Positions 1-5,117 of a DNA stretch of 8,859 nt are shown here, piece by piece. Position 1 is the first letter of the stretch. Each line of letters starts with the position of its first letter. Source of the stretch: Planctomycetaceae bacterium (lineage in GTDB: Bacteria > Planctomycetota > Planctomycetia > Pirellulales > Thermoguttaceae); NCBI GenBank assembly GCA_031274045.1, contig JAISQS010000495.1, positions 1-8,859 on the forward strand, read 5' to 3'. The notes beneath the pieces are model-generated. The model worked only from the letters and a program-made list of their open reading frames with translations, had not been told where the DNA came from and made no database searches. Made by a program: the position numbers and the translations under genes.

Positions 1-63
1 TAGGGCGTTGCCCTACGCTATGATATTTTGCCCTTTCAGGGCGTTGATACATTGTATTGATAC
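1..63. repeat. Edge fragment of a double-hairpin, probably dispersed intergenic repeat
   Basis: Two short perfect hairpins lie side by side: TAGGGC-gtt-GCCCTA at 1-15 and GCCCT-ttc-AGGGC at 30-42, with the word AGGGCGTTG shared by both halves. The heptamer TTGATAC then occurs at 44-50 and 57-63. The element starts at or before the window edge, so its length is unknown. From memory, similar AGGGCGTTGCCCTACGC-type elements occur many times in some Bacteroidota and Planctomycetota genomes and are often mis-annotated as tiny proteins. Only one copy is visible here, so its dispersed nature is inferred. Confidence 0.5.
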
Positions 64-146
64 AGTGCTTGATAAAAGACACGATGTAAATGCCCCACAA
101 AAAACGAAATAATCAGTAAAAATCATATTTTTTTACAACGAATACG

Positions 147-1103
147 ATGAAAAAAAATAAAAACAGACTTACTCGATTTGACTGGGCACTCAAGCGTCTT
201 TTACGTCAAAAGGCGAATTTTGTGATCCTTGAGGGTTTTCTTACGTCGCTTCTTAGTGAAACTGTGCGAATTGAGCGTATACTTGAGAGTGAAGGCAATA
301 AGACTACAGAGAAAGATAAGTTTAATCGGGTTGATGTGCTGGCTGAAAACAGTCGCGGCGAGCTTGTTATTATTGAGGTTCAGAATAGCTGCGAGTTGGA
401 TTATTTTCACCGTATGCTTTACGGCACGTCGAAGGCGATAACCGAGTACATCAGTGAAGGAGAACTATACGGAGTAATACGGAAGCTCTATTCGGTGAAT
501 ATTGTGTATTTTGAGTTGGGTCAAGGTAAAGACTACGTTTATCATGGTCGCACGGAGTTTTACGGATTACACGAAAAGGACAAATTGTTACTGACAGGAG
601 ATCAGCAGAAGCAATTCCGGTGCAGTGCAGCCGGCGACATTTATCCTGAGTATTACATTTTGCGAGTTGATGATTTTGACAAGTTGGCGGTGGATCCGTT
701 GGACGAGTGGATATCGTTTCTGAAGACTGGCGAAATTCCCGACAACGCAAAGGCACCCGGACTTCCCGAGGCGCGTGAAGTTATGCGAGTAGACCAATTG
801 TCGCCGGAAGATCGCGCTGACTACAATTCACACATGGAATCATTGCGTTACGAGCTGAGCGTCGTTAAATCAAGTTTGATTAGCGGAGAAAACATCGGAT
901 TGGAAAAAGGACGAAAAGAAGGAGAAGCCATTGGATTGGCAAAAGGTCGAGAAGAGGGACGCGCGGAGGGGCGAGAATCAACCTTGACCGAAATTGTATT
1001 GGCGGCAGTTCGGAACGGTTTGCCAGAAGACCAAATCCAAATGCTTACCAATTTGACAAAAGAAGAAATTCGGGAAGTACGCGATAAACACGAACAACAT
1101 TAA
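147..1103 (+). CDS. Rpn-family recombination-promoting nuclease / PD-(D/E)XK family transposase-like protein
   Basis: A 318-residue protein of the Rpn/PDDEXK_2 type, whose characterised members are DNA endonucleases that promote RecA-independent recombination and were long misnamed transposases. The nuclease core is visible as RVDVLAE (Asp63), then GELVIIEVQ (Glu77, Gln79). The E-x-Q in place of E-x-K is usual in this family. The conserved F-x-R-x-x-Y-like segment (FHRMLYGTSKAI, residues 87-98) follows. Residues 251-277 are a Gly-Lys/Glu repeat (GLEKGRKEGEAIGLAKGREE and on), the usual charged helical tail, followed by a short C-terminal helical segment. The length is normal and there is no frameshift. 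The ATG at 147 opens directly into the conserved N-terminal region but has no clear Shine-Dalgarno. The gene stands alone behind a hairpin repeat. DNA-cleaving activity is inferred from the motif. Confidence 0.85.
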   Translation: MKKNKNRLTRFDWALKRLLRQKANFVILEGFLTSLLSETVRIERILESEGNKTTEKDKFNRVDVLAENSRGELVIIEVQNSCELDYFHRMLYGTSKAITEYISEGELYGVIRKLYSVNIVYFELGQGKDYVYHGRTEFYGLHEKDKLLLTGDQQKQFRCSAAGDIYPEYYILRVDDFDKLAVDPLDEWISFLKTGEIPDNAKAPGLPEAREVMRVDQLSPEDRADYNSHMESLRYELSVVKSSLISGENIGLEKGRKEGEAIGLAKGREEGRAEGRESTLTEIVLAAVRNGLPEDQIQMLTNLTKEEIREVRDKHEQH

Positions 1104-1279
1104 ACTTGTCCTATAAACCGAAAATCAGGTAGAAATACACAAGGTTTTTTCACGATTTTTTTCAGAGGTAGCGTTTATCAGATAATTTTATTGTTCGTGT
1201 GTTTTTTTACAAAAGCAATCTAAAATCTACGATTTGCAATCATAGTGTGTTGTCGTGTGTGAAAGTTTTTAAAAATTTA

Positions 1280-1318
1280 AGCCGCAAATATTTTTTTGAG
1301 CAATCCGTTATTGCGGCT
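1280..1318 (+). promoter_or_regulatory. Inverted repeat ahead of cheB
   Basis: AGCCGCAA at 1280-1287 and TTGCGGCT at 1311-1318 form a perfect 8-bp inverted repeat around a 23-nt A/T-rich spacer, ending 23 bp before the cheB start. It could be a hairpin in the cheB leader, a protein-binding dyad, or the end signal of the upstream transcript. No T-run follows the right arm, so a simple rho-independent terminator is unlikely. The rest of the 1104-1341 spacer holds T-rich tracts and no convincing promoter. Confidence 0.4.
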
Positions 1319-1341
1319 GATAGTTAAAAGATGGTGTTGAC

Positions 1342-2391
1342 ATGCAAATGAGAACGGTTCGAGTTTTGGTTATTGATGATTCTGCGTTGGTGCGGAAGAT
1401 ACTTTCGGATGGTTTGTCCAAAGACCCAAACATAGTGGTTTGCGGTACGGCAAGCGATCCTTATCAGGCGCGTGATGAGATTGTGCGTTTGAAGCCGGAT
1501 GTTTTGACTTTGGATGTTGAGATGCCGAAGATGAACGGCGTGGAATTTTTGCGCAGGCTTATGCCGCAATATCCGATTCCGGTTGTCATGGTGAGTTCAT
1601 TGACCGAACGCGGTCAAAAGACGACCCTCGAAGCAATGGCAGCAGGCGCGGTTGATTTTGTTGCCAAACCTAAAAGCGGCAATCTCGAACAGATGGTTGA
1701 CGAGTTGCAAACAAAAGTCAAGATAGCATCTACCGCAAACGTATCTCATTGGAAGCACAAGCAATACGAACCGGTGTCGTCATCCGCCGGAGTTCTCAAC
1801 AGTAAAGTTGCCGGTCAAATTCAGTCTTCGCGAATTTGTGCAATCGGCGCGTCAACAGGCGGAACGGAAGCGTTGCGTGAAGTGATTTGCGGATTCCCGA
1901 AAAATTTTGTTGGTACAGTTGTCGTGCAACACATGCCCGCCGGTTTTACAAAAATGTTCGCGGATAGATTGAATAATCTTGCCCAAGTAATCGTCAAAGA
2001 AGCCGAAGATGGCGACTTGATTTACGATGGTCGCGTGCTTATTGCACCGGGCGGTAAGCAGATGGAAGTTGTGCGAAAAGGTACAGGTTGGGGCGTGTAT
2101 ATTTTTGACGCGCCGTTATGTTGCGGGCATAGACCGTCTGTTGAACAAATGATGAACTCAGTCGCAAAAAACGTCGGCAACAAAGCAATCGGCGCAATGC
2201 TGACCGGAATGGGTGCCGACGGCGCAAACGGAATGAAAGCAATGCGCGATGCCGGCGCAAGATGCATCGCACAAGACGAACAAACTTGCGTCGTCTTTGG
2301 AATGCCAAAAGAAGCATTCAATCGAGGAGGCGCAGAATCACTCGTACCTTTGCCAAGAATCGCACAAACTTTGCAAGGATTATTGAGATGA
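1342..2391 (+). CDS. cheB: Chemotaxis response regulator protein-glutamate methylesterase/deamidase CheB
   Basis: CheB removes methyl groups from glutamates on chemoreceptors and deamidates receptor glutamines in the cytoplasm, resetting receptor sensitivity after phosphorylation by CheA. The protein has 349 residues, the same as E. coli CheB. The receiver domain (about 6-125) shows the acidic pair Asp12-Asp13 (VIDDSALVRK), the phospho-acceptor Asp58 (LTLDVEMPKMNG) and the switch lysine Lys109 (FVAKP). A linker of about 40 residues leads to the methylesterase domain (about 164-349), with the catalytic triad Ser171 (GASTGG), His197 (VQHMP) and Asp293 (GMGADGA), each shifted +7 from E. coli numbering. 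Everything needed for activity is present. The start is ATG 1342; ATG 1348 would also work, and neither has a good Shine-Dalgarno. No cheA, cheR, cheW or receptor gene is adjacent, so its pathway partners lie elsewhere. Confidence 0.97.
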   Translation: MQMRTVRVLVIDDSALVRKILSDGLSKDPNIVVCGTASDPYQARDEIVRLKPDVLTLDVEMPKMNGVEFLRRLMPQYPIPVVMVSSLTERGQKTTLEAMAAGAVDFVAKPKSGNLEQMVDELQTKVKIASTANVSHWKHKQYEPVSSSAGVLNSKVAGQIQSSRICAIGASTGGTEALREVICGFPKNFVGTVVVQHMPAGFTKMFADRLNNLAQVIVKEAEDGDLIYDGRVLIAPGGKQMEVVRKGTGWGVYIFDAPLCCGHRPSVEQMMNSVAKNVGNKAIGAMLTGMGADGANGMKAMRDAGARCIAQDEQTCVVFGMPKEAFNRGGAESLVPLPRIAQTLQGLLR

Positions 2392-2459
2392 AATTCGGAC
2401 GAAAAAACATCAACGGTTCTGTGAACGCGGCGTTGACATACGAAATTATTACGATATAA
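2388..2459 (+). CDS. Possible 23-residue micro-ORF coupled to cheB
   Basis: An ATG at 2388 overlaps the cheB stop codon as ATGA. It has AAGGA at 2375-2379, eight bases upstream, one of the better ribosome-binding arrangements in this window. It reads MKFGRKNINGSVNAALTYE and ends at 2459 after 23 codons. The overlap is typical of translationally coupled operon partners, so this may be a genuine small protein or the surviving 5' stub of a gene that once followed cheB. I recognise no family. Its end coincides with the -10 element of the next gene's promoter. The arrangement could be chance at this length. Confidence 0.3.
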   Translation: MKFGRKNINGSVNAALTYEIITI

Positions 2460-2475
2460 CGACGCTTCAACGCCG
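2428..2475. promoter_or_regulatory. 9-bp inverted repeat bracketing the metal-permease promoter
   Basis: CGGCGTTGA at 2428-2436 and TCAACGCCG at 2467-2475 are perfect inverted copies separated by 30 bp. The left arm overlaps the -35 hexamer and the right arm covers the expected transcription start, so a regulator bound to both would cover the promoter. It could instead be a stem at the end of a cheB read-through transcript. No regulator gene is in the window. Confidence 0.4.
2433..2460 (+). promoter_or_regulatory. Sigma-70-type promoter for the metal ABC permease gene
   Basis: A perfect -35 TTGACA at 2433-2438 is followed after 16 bp by TATAAC at 2455-2460, five of six matches to the -10 consensus. 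Transcription would begin near 2467, giving a leader of about 95 nt before the permease start. It lies just after cheB, so the permease need not depend on read-through from cheB. This is the best promoter match in the window. Confidence 0.6.
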
Positions 2476-2526
2476 GTGTCAAGGTGAGATATATTGAGCG
2501 TGAAAAAATACTATTAACTATAAAAT

Positions 2527-2545
2527 TGCTAATGTTATGTTAGCA
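2527..2545. promoter_or_regulatory. 19-bp imperfect palindrome, candidate metalloregulator operator or leader hairpin
   Basis: TGCTAATGTTATGTTAGCA is an imperfect palindrome with perfect 6-bp arms and one further matched pair inside. It ends 16 bp before the permease start. Its size and A/T-rich symmetry fit operators of the Fur/Zur or DtxR/MntR families, which commonly control zinc and manganese importers. It does not match a consensus I know exactly, so the regulator is not assigned. In RNA it would be a weak hairpin near the start codon. Confidence 0.35.
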
Positions 2546-2561
2546 GAAACTGTTCTCCGCG

Positions 2562-3407
2562 ATGTTTGATACGCTTTTTTCGCCGATTATTTTGCAGGCG
2601 TTTTTTATTGGTGGGATGGCATCGGTATCTTTTGGATTGATTGGTTCTTTTATTGTTGTTCGGCGTATTGGTTATTTGGCTGGGGCGATAGCTCATTGTG
2701 CGTTTGGCGGGATTGGGATTGGGATTGGTTTGCAGTATGTTGTGACGTTGAGCGGTTTTTCTGTTTTCAAATTTCTTGCCCCAGACCCGATGATTGCGGC
2801 AATGATAGTCGCAATCATATCGGCGTTATCGATTGGCATGATACGGCTTGTTTCCAAAGAACGTGAAGACACTGTTATCGGAATGATTTGGGCACTTGGA
2901 ATGGCACTTGGTCTTTTTTTGCTTGAGACAGTCCCCAGTAACCGCAACATCTCCGACTACCTTCTAGGCACAATAATTTTCAACACACAACAAGACGCGA
3001 TCAATGTTACTATTCTTAGCGGAATGATTCTTGTGATAGTTTTGTTGTTATTTAAGCGTTTTGAGGCGGTCTGTTTTGACGAAGAATTTATGCGGTTGCG
3101 CGGCATCAACGCAACTTTCTACTTCCAACTTCTACTCGTCTTAACTGCGATTACGGTTGTTATTCTTGTGCAGATTGTCGGTATTGTTCTTGTGATTGCG
3201 ATGTTGACGATTCCTGCTGCGACGGCGTGTAGATTTGCGCAACGTTTATCGGGGATATGTTTTTTTGCGGTAGTTTTTGGTTTCGCGAGCAACTGGCTAG
3301 GACTTTTGGCAAGCGTCTGCTTAAATTTTCCTCCAGGTCCAACAATCGTACTCATCGCATCTGCAATCTATTTCGTTGCGCTAATTGCGACACCAAAAAA
3401 CGCGTGA
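2562..3407 (+). CDS. Metal (zinc/manganese-type) ABC transporter permease, ABC-3 family
   Basis: A 281-residue, strongly hydrophobic inner-membrane protein with about eight predicted helices, the usual size for ZnuB/MntB/TroC-type permeases. Family landmarks appear in order: RRIGYLAGAIAHCAFGGI (34-51, with His45), SDYLLGTII (131-139), FDEEFMRLRGI (172-182), VGIVLVIAMLTIPAATA (206-222) and FPPGPTIVL (256-264). Two copies would form the channel for a divalent metal delivered by a periplasmic or lipoprotein binding protein and powered by a cytoplasmic ATPase. Neither partner gene lies next to it, which is unusual because these genes normally form one operon. The substrate (Zn, Mn or Fe) cannot be told from sequence. 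An in-frame stop at 2541 limits upstream extension, so ATG 2562 is the first ATG; no Shine-Dalgarno is seen. Confidence 0.9.
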   Translation: MFDTLFSPIILQAFFIGGMASVSFGLIGSFIVVRRIGYLAGAIAHCAFGGIGIGIGLQYVVTLSGFSVFKFLAPDPMIAAMIVAIISALSIGMIRLVSKEREDTVIGMIWALGMALGLFLLETVPSNRNISDYLLGTIIFNTQQDAINVTILSGMILVIVLLLFKRFEAVCFDEEFMRLRGINATFYFQLLLVLTAITVVILVQIVGIVLVIAMLTIPAATACRFAQRLSGICFFAVVFGFASNWLGLLASVCLNFPPGPTIVLIASAIYFVALIATPKNA

Positions 3408-4101
3408 AAATAAATTACTCGCATTTGTCGGGAATAATTCACAGGAAGTTAAGTTAAGGGAAGAATGATTTTATAGATTTATACAGATTAGTATTTTAGC
3501 ACGCAGATAACGCAGATTGTCAGGATTTACGCGGATTTTTGTTATAGATGCTGGTATACTTTTGTCTGCTAATTTTCTATCTGCGAAGATATTTAAAATC
3601 TGCGCTATCTGCGTGCTAATAAAGGTTAAGGTAGATATTTTTTTACACGTTAAAAAAATTTATTTTGTTATGTTTCGCCTGTCTCGTATTCTCAAAATGT
3701 TAATGTGTATCGATTATGACTGTTATTTGTTTGGATTAAAATAATAGTATTTTTTGTAATGGTTGTAACGATAATATGTATAGTTGCGGTTGTGCCGTTT
3801 GGTAGTTCAATTACGGCTTGTGTTGTTTATGCCGGAGCCGATATTGCGGCGGCTTCGCCCGCTCTCTTTGGTGTTCAGTTTTTACCGGATTGGTTTTTAG
3901 TCGGTTGCCGTTATGCGGAAAGTTGGAAATCATCGGTAATTACAGAAATTTGGTATTGGTATATTATTTAACAATTTATTATTTTTCCTGCTCAAGAGGA
4001 GGAGGGCTCCTGCATCAGGTTACTGTCGTGCAGATGATCGCAAAAGATGATACCGTCAAGATTATTTTATTTGACTCTATCTTTCGTTGTCAATTTGTCA
4101 T
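3408..4101. other. About 700-bp gap without a convincing gene
   Basis: The stretch between the permease stop and the next gene's ribosome-binding site contains the inverted-repeat element at 3496-3619 and otherwise T/G-rich, low-information sequence. Short open frames at 3517-3744 and 3759-3971 lack ribosome-binding sites and recognisable domains; the first starts inside the repeat. The part around 3820-3930 is richer in G+C than its surroundings and might be a gene remnant, but no frame on either strand gives a convincing protein. Confidence 0.6.
3496..3619. repeat. Inverted-repeat element with 23-bp arms (CGCAGAT-type dispersed repeat)
   Basis: The left arm 3496-3518 (TTAGCACGCAGATAACGCAG, then ATT) and right arm 3597-3619 are inverted copies matching at 22 of 23 positions, separated by 78 bp. 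The word CGCAGAT is repeated within each arm, and variants (TTACGCGGATTT, TATCTGCG) recur in the spacer. In RNA this would make a long stem. From memory, sequences built from 'acgcagat/acgcggat' words occur as dispersed non-coding repeats in many bacterial genomes. No transposase is associated. Whether it is mobile or structural is unknown. Confidence 0.75.
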
Positions 4102-4107
4102 AAGGAG
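4102..4107 (+). promoter_or_regulatory. Strong ribosome-binding site
   Basis: AAGGAG sits eight bases before ATG 4116. It decides both the start and the strand for this gene, because open frames on the opposite strand also cover this region. Confidence 0.85.
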
Positions 4108-4115
4108 TAAAAGCG

Positions 4116-4991
4116 ATGTTTGGAAACCTTCAATCTGTCCGTATTCAATCTGTTCGTATTTTTTTTGTCGTCTCTTGTGTGGTCTGTTTTGTGTCGTTCT
4201 GCGTAGTTTTTGCCGAACCGGTTCACCGGTTTCCGTCAACAGAAATCTCTTTTGAAAACTCAGAACAAAAGAATAACTACGCCCAAACCGGAACACAAAC
4301 AACCACAAAACCACAACAAAGCGTCCGATACATCGTCCCCGCCGCAACACAAGATAACAACCCAAATAACACAACCCCAAACAACATAAAAAATGACCAA
4401 TCAACCCCAACACCATTGCCCGCACAAACACAAACATTGACAACGACACCGACACCAACACCAACACCGAAATTGACACCAACTCAATCGCCAACACCGA
4501 CACAAACTCAGCCGACTACTTTGCCGCGCGTGACAACAAATGATCCAACCGAAAATAATAGCAACAGTAATAACGTTACAATAAATCCCAACCCGCAAAA
4601 TAATAATCCCGAACCAATAAATAATCCCTTCGAATACAAACAACCCGACGACGAATCACGCGGATTTGTGCCGCGAAATATTTCAGCTTTGCCCGCAGGA
4701 ATACAGGTTATCGGAATAATGATACTAAACAACAAACAATCAATCGCCGCAATCCGAATACCAAAAAACATAAACCAAAAAGTAAATAATCAGAATAATT
4801 TTGAAGTGTATTACGTTCACGAAGGCGACGTTATTGAAGTGCCGAATTACTTGATACCAAACAGAAATCAAAACACTCGCCGAACCGAGAATACCAACGA
4901 CATCCTGTTTCTTGTCGTCGAAAAAATAACATCACAACACGTCGAAGTCCGATCAAGAAGCAATATCGCAGATAAACATATTTTGAGATAA
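4116..4991 (+). CDS. Exported or membrane-anchored protein with Pro/Thr/Asn-rich linker and GspC/PilP-like C-terminal domain
   Basis: A 291-residue protein in three parts. Residues 15-33 form a hydrophobic segment (FFVVSCVVCFVSFCVVFA) that is either an inner-membrane anchor or a signal peptide cleavable near Ala33. Residues 34-190 are a disordered linker dominated by Thr, Pro, Asn and Gln, including a (TP)n run at 111-118. Residues 193-282 form a compact beta-rich domain: AGIQVIGIMILNNKQSIAAI, a VHEGDVIEV turn, then ILFLVVEKITSQHVEVRSR. That order (Gly-containing strand, 'self-renewing' AAI strand, 'G-D-x-I' turn, final 'I-x-x-V-V' strands) is what GspC homology regions and PilP show; these connect the inner-membrane platform to the secretin. 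The secretin gene follows after 126 bp, which fits. Similarity is judged by eye, so the connector role is inference. The start is fixed by a strong Shine-Dalgarno. Confidence 0.6.
   Translation: MFGNLQSVRIQSVRIFFVVSCVVCFVSFCVVFAEPVHRFPSTEISFENSEQKNNYAQTGTQTTTKPQQSVRYIVPAATQDNNPNNTTPNNIKNDQSTPTPLPAQTQTLTTTPTPTPTPKLTPTQSPTPTQTQPTTLPRVTTNDPTENNSNSNNVTINPNPQNNNPEPINNPFEYKQPDDESRGFVPRNISALPAGIQVIGIMILNNKQSIAAIRIPKNINQKVNNQNNFEVYYVHEGDVIEVPNYLIPNRNQNTRRTENTNDILFLVVEKITSQHVEVRSRSNIADKHILR
4447..4470 (+). repeat. In-frame hexanucleotide tandem repeat encoding Thr-Pro
   Basis: Four consecutive CACCRA units (CACCGA, CACCAA, CACCAA, CACCGA) encode the Thr-Pro run, with degenerate copies continuing to about 4510. 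Because the unit is six bases, gain or loss of copies would change linker length without breaking the frame. Confidence 0.7.
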
Positions 4992-5117
4992 AAACACCAA
5001 CACCCTTTCACAAATTCATCACTGTTACGATCAAATTGACCGCCGCAAAATTTACGACGCGAAATTAAACCGTTCCTTGTACTCCAAACAAAATCCCCAA
5101 AAATTCAACAAACACCA

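Noticed and set aside
1105..1167. Possible terminator after the nuclease gene (AAACTTGT versus ACAAGGTTT, then T-runs)
   Set aside because: The pairing needs a bulge and a loop of about 30 nt, too weak to call.
1337..1342. TTGACA overlapping the cheB start
   Set aside because: A promoter here would begin inside cheB and no -10 element is positioned to serve an upstream start.
3517..3744. 75-codon open frame
   Set aside because: Its first third lies in the inverted-repeat element and it has no ribosome-binding site; the reading is a by-product of the repeat.
3759..3971. 70-codon open frame with a hydrophobic N-terminus in the long gap
   Set aside because: No ribosome-binding site, no recognisable domain, and overlapping open frames in the same T/G-rich sequence suggest chance.
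4090..4503. 137-codon hydrophobic open frame on the - strand
   Set aside because: It is antisense to the Thr/Pro/Asn-rich gene, whose A/C-rich sequence gives T/G-rich, stop-poor complements. The + strand gene has the strong Shine-Dalgarno and a sensible protein.
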